DNA of 48,711 nt, from contig NZ_CAMEFX010000013.1 of NCBI RefSeq assembly GCF_945915845.1, positions 1-48,711 on the forward strand. The letters run 5' to 3'. The DNA is from an uncultured Actinobacillus sp. Lineage in GTDB: Bacteria > Pseudomonadota > Gammaproteobacteria > Enterobacterales > Pasteurellaceae. Made by a program: the position numbers and the translations under genes. Below, piece by piece: positions 24,334 to 31,765 of this stretch; the first letter of the stretch is position 1; each line of letters opens with the position of its first letter. Under the pieces are notes generated by a model. The model ran no database searches, was not told where the DNA came from, and saw only the letters and a program-made list of their open reading frames with translations.

Positions 24334-25010
24334 GTCAAAAGACCTTGCCCTGTATCAAAGGGATTGAAACTGAATTACCACAACCTTTCTTGCAAGACAT
24401 TATTGTGTCAAAAGACCTTGCCCTGTATCAAAGGGATTGAAACGATCTGAGATTATCTAGATCCGCCATCACGTTTACGTCAAAAGACCTTGCCCTGTAT
24501 CAAAGGGATTGAAACCTGATAGCCATAACCAGTTACCGCAAACTTCAATAATGTCGAAAGACCTTGCCCTGTATCAAAGGGATTGAAACTCTTAATATCG
24601 GTTTTTTCAGATCCCGAATTTTCTGTCGAAAGACCTTGCCCTGTATCAAAGGGATTGAAACTACGTCATCGCCACGCACTTATCTAAGTAATCGGTCGAA
24701 AGACCTTGCCCTGTATCAAAGGGATTGAAACTTAGGTCGTTCGTACAACTTCATCATAACCGTCGAAAGACCTTGCCCTGTATCAAAGGGATTGAAACAT
24801 GGTAAGGGGATACGACTCCCCACTTCAGCTTGGTCGAAAGACCCCGCCCTGTCTCAAAGGGATTAAAACGGATCGAATACAACGACCATCTGCCCTTTGC
24901 TGTGTCAAAAGACCTCGCCCTGTCTCAAAGGGATTGAAACAAAAACTTGCTTAGAATGTCTAACTTTCATCTGGTCGAAAGACCTTGCCCTGTTTCAAAG
25001 GGATTAAAAT
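24334..25010 (+). CRISPR. Type III-A CRISPR array, 10 repeats and 9 spacers
   Basis: The 37-nt repeat starts GTC(A/G)AAAGACCTTG and ends CAAAGGGATTGAAAC. Repeats start at 24334, 24407, 24479, 24553, 24625, 24695, 24762, 24833, 24904 and 24974. Spacers are 36, 35, 37, 35, 33, 30, 34, 34 and 33 nt. Cas6 cutting would leave the 8-nt handle ATTGAAAC. Inside the repeat CCCT can pair with AGGG as a weak hairpin. Repeats 1-3 and 9 have A at position 4; 4-8 and 10 have G. Repeats 8-10 carry further changes, and the last ends in AAAAT, which marks the trailer. The array is next to the adaptation genes and lies on the same strand. Confidence 0.98.
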
Positions 25011-25088
25011 AGAATGAAAGATTTAGTCGGGTATCTTGTTCAATTACTGCATAATGCTGCAAAAATTTAGTTACTTAGCGTGTTAATA

Positions 25089-25136
25089 TTGCATACACAA
25101 TCAATATACATTATAGTTTGTGTATTGATTGTATAT
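25089..25136 (+). promoter_or_regulatory. Toxin-antitoxin promoter and operator
   Basis: TTGCAT (25089-25094), 17 bp, and TATAGT (25112-25117) form a good sigma-70 promoter. An 18-bp inverted repeat, ATACACAATCAATATACA (25093-25110) with TGTGTATTGATTGTATAT (25119-25136), 16 of 18 matching, covers the spacer and the transcription start. It is the expected autoregulatory site for the RHH antitoxin downstream. Confidence 0.75.
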
Positions 25137-25151
25137 CTTCGGAGAATAATT

Positions 25152-25415
25152 ATGCGTACAGCAGCAATTAATTTAAGAGTTCACCCTATGCAACGGGATA
25201 TGATTGATTATGCGGCTTCTCTGCTTGGCAAAAGCCGTTCTGATTTTATGTTAGACGTTGCTTACACCTATGCGCAAAACGTGATTTTAGATAGAACGGT
25301 ATTTCAATTAGATAGTGAAAAATTTAACCGCTTTATTGAAGTGCTTGAACAGCCAATAGAAGAAAATGCAGGATTAGCCAAATTAATGGCGGTAAAAGCC
25401 CCTTGGGAGGCATAA
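25152..25415 (+). CDS. RHH antitoxin of the DUF1778/TacA type
   Basis: 87 aa. The N-terminal ribbon-helix-helix is TAAINLRVHPMQRDMIDYAASLLGKSRSDFML in outline (beta strand then two helices), followed by a C-terminal tail ending LMAVKAPWEA that would wrap the toxin. Such proteins neutralise GNAT toxins and repress their own operon with the toxin as corepressor. I chose the ATG at 25152, which has CGGAGAA upstream; an earlier frame start at 25080 lies inside the promoter. The stop codon overlaps the toxin start (TAATG). Confidence 0.9.
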   Translation: MRTAAINLRVHPMQRDMIDYAASLLGKSRSDFMLDVAYTYAQNVILDRTVFQLDSEKFNRFIEVLEQPIEENAGLAKLMAVKAPWEA

Positions 25416-25882
25416 TGTATTCTGCACCTGAATTATTAAATGCCACTCATCATTTAGACGATTTTGATTGTGGCGAAGAAGCCTTAAATAGTTGCTTAAA
25501 ACGCAATGCATTGAAAAATCAACAAAATCAAGCAAGCCGTACTTTTGTGATTTGTCAGAATAATAACGTTGTTGGTTTCTATGCTTTAGCGGCCGGATCA
25601 GTAAGCCATCAATTTGTATCAGGTGGATTAAGACGAAATATGCCGAATCCTATTCCTGTTGTCGTTTTAGGTCGATTAGCCATTGATTTAGCTCATCAGG
25701 GGCAAAAATTGGGGGCGGCATTATTAAAAGACGCTGTTTTGCGGGCAAGCGCAGTTTCTCAGCAGGTTGGCGTTAAAGCGTTGTTGGTTCACGCATTGAA
25801 TGACAAGGCGAAAGCGTTTTACCTAAATTATGGTTTTCAAGTTTCACCTATTGATGATTTGATTTTGTTATTGAAATTATAA
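25415..25882 (+). CDS. GNAT acetyltransferase toxin (TacT/AtaT-like)
   Basis: 155 aa. The acetyl-CoA loop is VVVLGRLAIDLAHQGQKLGAALL (about residues 85-107) with Q-G-Q-K-L-G, followed by KAFYLNYGF with the Tyr that acts as general acid in this toxin class. The N-terminal DCGEEALNSCLKRNALKNQ motif is typical of toxins paired with DUF1778 antitoxins. Known relatives acetylate the amino group of aminoacyl-tRNA and stop translation. The ATG at 25415 overlaps the antitoxin stop and has GGGAGG upstream. The active-site features look intact. Confidence 0.9.
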   Translation: MYSAPELLNATHHLDDFDCGEEALNSCLKRNALKNQQNQASRTFVICQNNNVVGFYALAAGSVSHQFVSGGLRRNMPNPIPVVVLGRLAIDLAHQGQKLGAALLKDAVLRASAVSQQVGVKALLVHALNDKAKAFYLNYGFQVSPIDDLILLLKL

Positions 25883-25888
25883 GGCTTG

Positions 25889-26003
25889 TTGATGTTTTGT
25901 GCGTATAAAATATGCTATTTTATACCTAGTATGCAAAATACGTATCAGGTTACGCCTAGTTGAGCAGCTCTGTCTCTCTAATTCTCAGCCCCAAAGGGGC
26001 TGA
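25889..26003 (+). ncRNA. Possible small RNA between the toxin gene and cmoB
   Basis: TTGATG (25889-25894) and TATGCT (25911-25916) form a promoter-like pair with 16-bp spacing. A start near 25923 would yield about 80 nt of non-coding RNA ending at the perfect stem TCAGCCCC-AAA-GGGGCTGA (25985-26003), followed by TTTAT. The -10 overlaps an AT palindrome, GTATAAAAT/ATTTTATAC (25903-25925). No open frame with a ribosome site was seen. The same hairpin could simply end the toxin transcript. Confidence 0.3.
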
Positions 26004-26043
26004 TTTATGCATAACCCAGTATGGCTCTGCCATGCTGGGTTAT
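25985..26043. terminator. Two stem-loops between convergent toxin and cmoB genes
   Basis: The first is the 8-bp stem at 25985-26003. The second has arms ATAACCCAGTATGGC (26011-26025) and GCCATGCTGGGTTAT (26029-26043), 14 perfect pairs and one G-T, with loop TCT. Neither has a long T run, but lying between convergent genes they are likely to act as a bidirectional terminator. Confidence 0.6.
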
Positions 26044-26065
26044 TGATACCCATGAAAAATTCATC

Positions 26066-27031
26066 TCACTTATTCGCCATAATCACCGCACGTTTGGGTG
26101 CGGGGTAGCCTTCGATGGTTTTGCTGTGGTCGGTTGGATCTAAGAAATCAACGAGACTTTCGTTTTCGAGCCAATCGGTTTTGCGTTGTTCTTCAAGGCT
26201 GGTCACTTCCACATCCACACAACGTACATTCTCAAATCCGCATTTTTCTAACCAATTGATTAAACAAGGTACAGATGGGATGAAATACACATTTTTCATT
26301 TTGGCATAGCGATCGGCTGGCACGAGAGCAGTATGTTCATCGCCGTCAACAACCAGTGTTTCTAACACCAATTCGCCGCCTTTGCGTAATTGATTTTTCA
26401 GTTGGGTTAAATGATCCAACGGCGATTTACGGTGGTAAAGCACGCCCATAGAGAAGACCGTATCAAATACGCCTAAGGGTTGCATTTGTTCGATGCCGAG
26501 CGGAATCAGATTGGCGCGGCGGTCGTTGTTGAGCAATTTGCGCACCGCTTCAAATTGGCAAAGGAAAAGTTCAGTTGGGTCAATGCCGATGACCATTTTT
26601 GCCCCTTCGCCAACCATTCGCCACATATGATAGCCACTGCCACAACCGACATCTAAAATGGTGCGATCTTTTAATGGGGCAAGATGGGGTAAAACACGAT
26701 CCCATTTAAAATCGGAACGCCATTCAGTGTCAATATGAATACCATGAAGATGATAAGGGCCTTTGCGCCAAGGCATTAGCTGTTTTAGATGATGAATAAG
26801 ACGTTGTTTTTCGCCATCAGAGAGAGGCAAAGTGCGGTCGGATTTCACCGCACTTTTTAAATCAATTTGTTCCGCCGGTGTATCGGGAAGAAACTCGATA
26901 ACCTTTGCCCATTTGGCATAATCACCATGGGTATTTTTTTCCCAATTTTTGAGCTGCAACGGTAAAGTTTCCAGCCAAGGCGATAACGCTGTGGTGGCAA
27001 TTTGTTGATAAAATGGACGAAAATCAATCAT
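26066..27031 (-). CDS. cmoB: tRNA U34 carboxymethyltransferase CmoB
   Basis: 321 aa (E. coli 323). It uses carboxy-S-adenosylmethionine, made by CmoA, to carboxymethylate hydroxyuridine at position 34 and form cmo5U in tRNAs. The cofactor loop is [16 protein letters not shown] (about residues 125-140), then [15 protein letters not shown], and [16 protein letters not shown] with the conserved Tyr and His. [22 protein letters not shown] is characteristic of CmoB. It overlaps the end of putP by 4 nt; putP is upstream on the same strand. An inverted pair of uptake signals (26829-26856) lies in the coding sequence. Confidence 0.96.
   Translation of the reverse strand: MIDFRPFYQQIATTALSPWLETLPLQLKNWEKNTHGDYAKWAKVIEFLPDTPAEQIDLKSAVKSDRTLPLSDGEKQRLIHHLKQLMPWRKGPYHLHGIHIDTEWRSDFKWDRVLPHLAPLKDRTILDVGCGSGYHMWRMVGEGAKMVIGIDPTELFLCQFEAVRKLLNNDRRANLIPLGIEQMQPLGVFDTVFSMGVLYHRKSPLDHLTQLKNQLRKGGELVLETLVVDGDEHTALVPADRYAKMKNVYFIPSVPCLINWLEKCGFENVRCVDVEVTSLEEQRKTDWLENESLVDFLDPTDHSKTIEGYPAPKRAVIMANK
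26829..26856. repeat. Inverted pair of uptake signals inside cmoB
   Basis: AAAGTGCGGT (26829-26838) and ACCGCACTTT (26847-26856) form a perfect 10-bp stem with an 8-nt loop, followed on the plus strand by more T. In the protein this is the [10 protein letters not shown] segment. It mirrors the pair in ydbH. Confidence 0.8.
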
Positions 27032-28542
27032 TTTTCATCCTTATAAGCGGCGTCCGCTTTATGGAATGTGTCCACAATTTCTTGACTTGGTTTGCCTGAA
27101 ATCAATGAAAAGACAATCACCGCCAAGGTTGCCAGTGCAAAGGCAGGAATCATTTCATAGACGCCATGCCATACGCTGTCCGTTGGGATCATTTTTTTCC
27201 AGCTAAACACGATAATTGCCCCTGTGAGCATGCCAGCCATTGCGCCGCTAGACGTCATCCGTTTCCAAAACAGTGAGAGTAAAACCACAGGGCCGAAAGC
27301 ACTACCAAATCCCGCCCACGCGAATTCCACTAATTTTAAGACTTGATTGTGTTCATCTTGGGCAATCCAAATGGCAAGTCCTGCGATAACCAGTACCATC
27401 GCACGTCCAAGCCACACAAGCTCTTTATCACTGGCTTTAGGGCGAATAAAGCCTTTGTAGAAATCTTCGGTAATTGCGCTAGATGAAATCAGTAATTGGC
27501 AACTTAAAGTACTCATGACGGCGGCTAAAATCGCAGAAAGTAAAACGCCGGCAATCCAAGGATTAAAAAGCAGTTTTGCCAGTTCGATAAAGACTTGTTC
27601 ACGTTCGCGATTGACTACTGTTGCCACCTGTGGATTAGCATGGAAATAAGCAATACCAAAAAAGCCAATACCCATTGCGCCGGCTAAACAAAGCACCATC
27701 CAGGTCATACTAATACGGCGTGCTTTAATTAAGGATTTTGCAGAATATGCCGCCATAAAACGCGCTAAAATATGAGGTTGGCCAAAATAACCTAATCCCC
27801 ATGCCGCAAGGCTTAACAGTCCAAGAGGGGTGGTACCTGTGAATAAGTCCGTAAAGTCTTTATTTGCCACTTGTTCTGCCTGTGCCATCACAAGATGGAA
27901 ATTATCCATTCCGCCTAGGGCGTAAACTACCACGACCGGTGTAAGAATTAAGGCAAAAATCATCAAGGTCGCTTGAATGGTGTCTGTCCAACTTACCGCC
28001 AGGAATCCCCCGATAAAGGTATAGGCAATGGTCGCTAATGCGCCATACCAAATTGCCGTTGAATAAGGTACGGCAAAGAGATTTTGGAAGAGTTTTGCTC
28101 CTGCCACCACACCTGAAGCACAATAAATGGTGAAGAAAACTAAAATAATGCTGGCGGATACGATTTTGAGTAAATGGTGAGAGGTGCCAAAACGGTGATG
28201 AAAATATTCGGGCAAAGTTAAGGCGTTATTATTATATTCGGTATGGACGCGCAAACGCCCTGCGACAAAACGCCAGTTGAGATAAGCGCCAATGGTTAAA
28301 CCAATGGCAATCCAACCTTCTACTAAGCCTGAAACATAGACTGCACCGGGTAACCCCATTAATAGCCAGCCTGACATATCTGATGCACCGGCAGACATAG
28401 CGGTAACAAAGCTGCCTAAACGACGGCCGCCTAAAATATAGTCAGATAGATTGGAGGTATAACGGTAGGCAAGAAAGCCGATAGCAATCATACCTAAAAT
28501 ATAAACTGTAAAGGTTGTGAGTGTTGGATCAAGGCCAAACAT
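27028..28542 (-). CDS. putP: Sodium/proline symporter PutP
   Basis: 504 aa member of the sodium:solute symporter family with about 13 predicted membrane helices. [25 protein letters not shown] (about residues 48-72) holds the conserved proline and Na+ site region of PutP, and [18 protein letters not shown] follows. The Na+-motif region in helix 8, [25 protein letters not shown], is present near residue 345. It imports proline for nutrition or osmoprotection. It is probably the first gene of a putP-cmoB transcript; the ATG is preceded by GGAG. Confidence 0.94.
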   Translation of the reverse strand: MFGLDPTLTTFTVYILGMIAIGFLAYRYTSNLSDYILGGRRLGSFVTAMSAGASDMSGWLLMGLPGAVYVSGLVEGWIAIGLTIGAYLNWRFVAGRLRVHTEYNNNALTLPEYFHHRFGTSHHLLKIVSASIILVFFTIYCASGVVAGAKLFQNLFAVPYSTAIWYGALATIAYTFIGGFLAVSWTDTIQATLMIFALILTPVVVVYALGGMDNFHLVMAQAEQVANKDFTDLFTGTTPLGLLSLAAWGLGYFGQPHILARFMAAYSAKSLIKARRISMTWMVLCLAGAMGIGFFGIAYFHANPQVATVVNREREQVFIELAKLLFNPWIAGVLLSAILAAVMSTLSCQLLISSSAITEDFYKGFIRPKASDKELVWLGRAMVLVIAGLAIWIAQDEHNQVLKLVEFAWAGFGSAFGPVVLLSLFWKRMTSSGAMAGMLTGAIIVFSWKKMIPTDSVWHGVYEMIPAFALATLAVIVFSLISGKPSQEIVDTFHKADAAYKDEK

Positions 28543-28597
28543 TAGAAACTCCAGAATTTTTTACCGCACTTTTTGGTCACGCTCAAGCGGAAATTTG

Positions 28598-28603
28598 ATT
28601 ATA
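28598..28603 (-). promoter_or_regulatory. Candidate -10 of putP
   Basis: On the minus strand TATAAT reads at 28603-28598, about 55 nt before the putP start; no good -35 is evident. An uptake signal at 28563-28571 lies in the leader. Confidence 0.4.
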
Positions 28604-28757
28604 AAATTTGATAAAGCGCACATTTTACATGATTTTTGCTTGTTTTTCTATTTGCCTTCGTTATCCTTATGGCAGTTTATCAGATTATGTGCTGTAAAAC
28701 TCCGTCCTTCAGGGCGGAGATATAAGGCACAAACGGCGTAAGCCGTTTCAAACCTAA

Positions 28758-28880
28758 CTAATCAGGTGTTTGTTGTTGCTCAATGTATTGGCGAATAATG
28801 GAAATCGGTGCACCGCCGCAACTCCCCACAAAATTAAAAACGCAATGTCTACCATGTCTAATTTCAGTTTCTTTTTGCAT
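28758..28880 (-). pseudogene. tnpA: Internally deleted TnpA (Y1 transposase) remnant
   Basis: From ATG at 28880 the minus strand encodes 40 residues and a stop. The first part, MQKETEIRHGRHCVFN, is the start of IS200-type TnpA; the last part, FVGSCGGAPISIIRQYIEQQ then TPD, is its C-terminus. About 100 residues are missing between them, including the HUH metal site and catalytic Tyr. The frame is preserved across the join. It is divergent from tnpB, as in IS605. The product cannot transpose. Confidence 0.85.
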
Positions 28881-28925
28881 AGACCAAGTGTAAAATGTTG
28901 AAAACATACATTCTAAACCTTGTCA

Positions 28926-30062
28926 ATGCAACTACGCAAAGCCTTTAAGTTCCAGATAATGCCAAATGGTAGCCAAATCCGCAGAATTAAACAGTTCTGT
29001 GGTTGCTCTCGTTTTGTGTTCAATCGGGCGTTGGCTTGGCAAAATGAACAATACGAGCAGGATAACAGCTTTAAGTTCAGTTACACCAAAATCGCCAACT
29101 TGCTTCCACAATGGAAAAAAGAATTAGTTTGGTTAAAAGAATGCCATTCTCAAGTGCTTCAACAGTCTTTAAAAGACCTAGAGAGTGCGTTTAGAAATTT
29201 CTTTCAACAGCGAGCAGACTTCCCAAAATTTAAGAAAAAAGGTTTAAAAGAGAGTTTTCGCTTTCCACAAGGTTGCAAATTAGAGCAACAAAATAACCGC
29301 TTGTATCTACCAAAGATTGGGTGGGTTCACTATCGCAACAGCCGAGATATCGTTGGTGAAATCAAAAATGTTACCGTCAGCCAAAAGTGCGGTCACTTTT
29401 TTGTCAGTATTCAAACTGAATTTGAGTACGAAATCCCGACACATAAAGGCGGTGAAATCGGTATTGATATGGGCGTTGCACGTTTTGCTACGCTTTCAAA
29501 CGGTGAATTTTTTGAGCCATTAAACGCCTTTAAAACCTACAAAGGCAAATTGGCAAAACTGCAACGTCAACTTAAAAACAAGGTTAAATTTAGTCAAAAC
29601 CGGCAGAAATTAAAGGCGAAAATCGCCAAACTGCACCATAAAATGGCCAATTGTCGCAAAGATTTCTTGCATCAGACTTCAAGCAAAATCAGCAAAAACC
29701 ACGCCATGATCTATATTGAAGATTTGCAGGTGTCAAATATGTCAAAATCAGCCAAAGGCACGGCGGAAACACCTGGAAAAAATGTTGCTGCAAAATCAGG
29801 CTTGAACCAAGCGATATTAGATCAATCTTGGTTTGAGTTTCGCCGTCAGTTGGATTACAAAACACAATGGACAGGTGGATTTTTAGTGGCGGTGCCACCG
29901 CAAAATACCAGCCGAACTTGCCCTTGTTGTGGTCATGTAGCAAAAGAAAATCGCCAAACACAGGCTAATTTTGAGTGTGTAGAATGTGGCTACACAGAAA
30001 ATGCTGATGTGGTTGGAGCGTTAAATGTATTGGGGCGTGGGCGAGCTATCGTCCACGCGTAA
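28926..30062 (+). CDS. tnpB: TnpB RNA-guided nuclease
   Basis: 378 aa. The RuvC-like site is intact: Asp181 in GIDMGVARFATL, Glu265 in IYIEDLQVSNM, and Asp361 in ENADVVGALNVL. The zinc ribbon is TCPCCGHVAKENRQ with a second pair in FECVECGYTE. The N-terminal QLRKAFKFQIMPN and CGCSRFVFNRAL are the usual wedge and recognition parts. TnpB, guided by an omega RNA made from the element's right end, cuts DNA next to a target-adjacent motif and helps the element persist. I chose the ATG at 28926; a TTG lies 6 nt upstream. An uptake signal is inside at 29385-29393. Confidence 0.95.
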   Translation: MQLRKAFKFQIMPNGSQIRRIKQFCGCSRFVFNRALAWQNEQYEQDNSFKFSYTKIANLLPQWKKELVWLKECHSQVLQQSLKDLESAFRNFFQQRADFPKFKKKGLKESFRFPQGCKLEQQNNRLYLPKIGWVHYRNSRDIVGEIKNVTVSQKCGHFFVSIQTEFEYEIPTHKGGEIGIDMGVARFATLSNGEFFEPLNAFKTYKGKLAKLQRQLKNKVKFSQNRQKLKAKIAKLHHKMANCRKDFLHQTSSKISKNHAMIYIEDLQVSNMSKSAKGTAETPGKNVAAKSGLNQAILDQSWFEFRRQLDYKTQWTGGFLVAVPPQNTSRTCPCCGHVAKENRQTQANFECVECGYTENADVVGALNVLGRGRAIVHA

Positions 30063-30206
30063 TAAAATATCAGGGCAGGACATGTCCGTAGAGCTTGTGA
30101 AGTGAACTTCATTAGAAGTCAGCAGCAAGAACCCACCGAGAGTAGCTCATTGCTTGCAATGGGCACTAGTAGGAATCCCCGTCCTTTAGGGCGGGGAGGA
30201 TGTCAA
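30063..30206 (+). ncRNA. Probable omega RNA scaffold of TnpB
   Basis: Between the tnpB stop and the right end are several foldable units: GGACATGTCC (30078-30087), GAAGTGAACTTC (30099-30110), GCTCATTGC-TT-GCAATGGGC (30145-30164, one G-T pair) and the right-end hairpin (30177-30196). This is the place from which omega RNAs are made in studied elements; they usually begin within the 3' part of tnpB. The guide would be the first bases past the element. Confidence 0.7.
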
Positions 30207-30219
30207 GGAGAGTTTAAAG

Positions 30220-31698
30220 ATGAATTCTGTTGAATTATTAGTCAATGTCACCCCAAATGAAACCCGTGTAGCGTTAATGGATAACGGTGAATTAAAAGAA
30301 GTGCATATTGAACGCCAAGCGAAGCGTGGCATTGTGGGGAATATTTATAAAGGGCGCGTAACGCGTGTGTTGCCCGGTATGCAATCGGCTTTTGTGGATA
30401 TTGGTTTGGAAAAAGCCGCATTTTTGCATGCTTCCGATATTGTGTCGTACACCGAATGTGTGGATGAAAATGAGAAAAAGCAATTTGTGGTTAAAGACAT
30501 TGTGGAACTGGTGCGAGAGGGGCAAGATATTGTGGTACAAGTGGTAAAAGATCCCATTGGTACCAAAGGGGCCCGTTTGACTACCGATATTACCCTGCCT
30601 TCACGTTATTTGGTCTTTATGCCGGAAAATAGTCACGTTGGCGTGTCTCAACGCATTGAAAGTGAAGATGAACGCGTGCGTTTAAAAGACTTAGTGGAAC
30701 CCTATTGTGATGAATTAGGCGGCTATATTATTCGTACTGCCGCGGAAGGGGTGGCTGAAGTCGAATTAAAACAAGATGCCGATTTTCTTAAACGTGTTTG
30801 GCGCAAAGTGTTGGAAAGAAAATCGAAATATCCAACGCGTTCAAAGATTTATGGTGAATTACCTTTGGCGCAACGTGTTCTGCGTGATTTTATTGGGCAA
30901 GGGATCGAAAAAATTCGTATTGACTCCAAACTGTGCTTTTCAGAAGTGAAAGAATTTACAGAAGAATTTATGCCCGAATTAACGGATAAATTAGTGCTTT
31001 ATTCAGGCAATAATCAGCCTTTATTTGATGTATACGGCGTGGAGACGGCGATTAATACGGCTTTAGATAAGCGTGTCAATTTAAAATCAGGCGGCTATCT
31101 CATTATAGAACAAACAGAAGCGATGACCACGATTGATATCAATACCGGGGCTTTTGTGGGGAATCGCAATTTAGAAGAAACGATTTTTAACACCAATATT
31201 GAAGCCACAAAGGCCATTGCGCAACAGCTCCAATTGCGTAATTTAGGCGGAATTATCATCATTGATTTTATTGATATGCAAACGGATGAACACCGTAATC
31301 GTGTACTGGATGCATTACGAGCCGCATTGGCCAAAGATCGGGTTAAAACCAATGTGAATGGGTTTACTCAGTTAGGGCTGGTGGAAATGACACGTAAACG
31401 CACAAGAGAAAGTCTTGAGCATATTTTATGTAGCGATTGCCCTTCTTGTCAGGGGCGCGGACACGTGAAAACTGTGGAAACCGTGTGTTACGAAATTATG
31501 CGGGAAATTATTCGTGTGCATCACCTATTCGCGAGCGAGCAATTTACCGTATACGCGAGCCCGGCGGTGGCAGAATACTTAATTAACGAAGAAAGCCACG
31601 GTTTACTTGCGGAAGTGGAAGTCTTTATAGGTAAACAGGTGAAAGTGAAAACCGAAGTTTATTACCATCAAGATCAATTTGATGTGGTTGTGGTGTAA
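30220..31698 (+). CDS. rng: Ribonuclease G
   Basis: 492 aa, about the size of E. coli RNase G (489). The N-terminal S1 domain includes KRGIVGNIYKGRVTRVLPGMQSAFVDIG. The catalytic aspartates are in TTIDINTGAFVG and GGIIIIDFIDM, and CSDCPSCQGRG gives the zinc-link Cys pair. RNase G matures the 5' end of 16S rRNA and takes part in mRNA decay. The ribosome site AAGGAG begins at the presumed last base of the IS element, so any native promoter has been moved at least 1.5 kb away; transcription must now come from the element or be newly created. Confidence 0.96.
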   Translation: MNSVELLVNVTPNETRVALMDNGELKEVHIERQAKRGIVGNIYKGRVTRVLPGMQSAFVDIGLEKAAFLHASDIVSYTECVDENEKKQFVVKDIVELVREGQDIVVQVVKDPIGTKGARLTTDITLPSRYLVFMPENSHVGVSQRIESEDERVRLKDLVEPYCDELGGYIIRTAAEGVAEVELKQDADFLKRVWRKVLERKSKYPTRSKIYGELPLAQRVLRDFIGQGIEKIRIDSKLCFSEVKEFTEEFMPELTDKLVLYSGNNQPLFDVYGVETAINTALDKRVNLKSGGYLIIEQTEAMTTIDINTGAFVGNRNLEETIFNTNIEATKAIAQQLQLRNLGGIIIIDFIDMQTDEHRNRVLDALRAALAKDRVKTNVNGFTQLGLVEMTRKRTRESLEHILCSDCPSCQGRGHVKTVETVCYEIMREIIRVHHLFASEQFTVYASPAVAEYLINEESHGLLAEVEVFIGKQVKVKTEVYYHQDQFDVVVV

Positions 31699-31704
31699 TT
31701 TTTT

Positions 31705-31743
31705 GACGACCGCCGTCCTTTAGGGTTGGCGGTCGTCAAGGTT
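31705..31743 (+). repeat. Solitary hairpin like an IS200/IS605 right end, after rng
   Basis: GACGACCGCC (31705-31714) pairs perfectly with GGCGGTCGTC (31728-31737). Its centre, CCGTCCTTTAGGG, is identical to the core of the right-end hairpin of the element at 30177-30196, and GTCAAGG follows at almost the same distance (9 versus 10 nt). It has no following T run, so it is not a normal terminator. It could still end rng transcription. Confidence 0.65.
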
Positions 31744-31765
31744 GTAGACGTAACTAGGGAAACTC

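Larger units (their letters stand above)
28691..30206 (+). mobile_element. IS200/IS605-family element with intact tnpB and broken tnpA
   Basis: The left hairpin CTCCGTCCTTCAGGGCGGAG (28700-28719) and the right hairpin CCCCGTCCTTTAGGGCGGGG (30177-30196) are imperfect palindromes of the kind TnpA binds as single strands. Between them lie divergent tnpA (remnant) and tnpB genes. The exact ends are uncertain; a TCAA at 30203-30206 resembles the right cleavage site of IS608-like elements, and the left end is somewhere within about 15 nt before the hairpin. There is no target duplication, as expected. The element lies between putP and rng. Confidence 0.85.

Noticed and set aside
24213-24440. Open frame of 75 codons from the CRISPR leader into repeat 2
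   Set aside because: It reads through two repeats and a spacer, starts with a non-ATG codon and resembles no protein. An AAGGAA before a TTG at 24228 is the only point in favour.
25080-25151. N-terminal extension of the antitoxin
   Set aside because: It lies inside the promoter and operator and encodes a hydrophobic stretch not found in RHH antitoxins.
28741-28925. A separate small gene before tnpB
   Set aside because: The minus-strand frame is explained as the two ends of TnpA joined by a deletion; no other frame has support.
29689-29961. Minus-strand frame inside tnpB
   Set aside because: It is antisense to a conserved catalytic region and has no ribosome site or family resemblance.
31705-31737. 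Simple intrinsic terminator of rng
   Set aside because: The stem is strong but no T run follows on either strand; the match to the IS right end explains it better. It may still reduce read-through.
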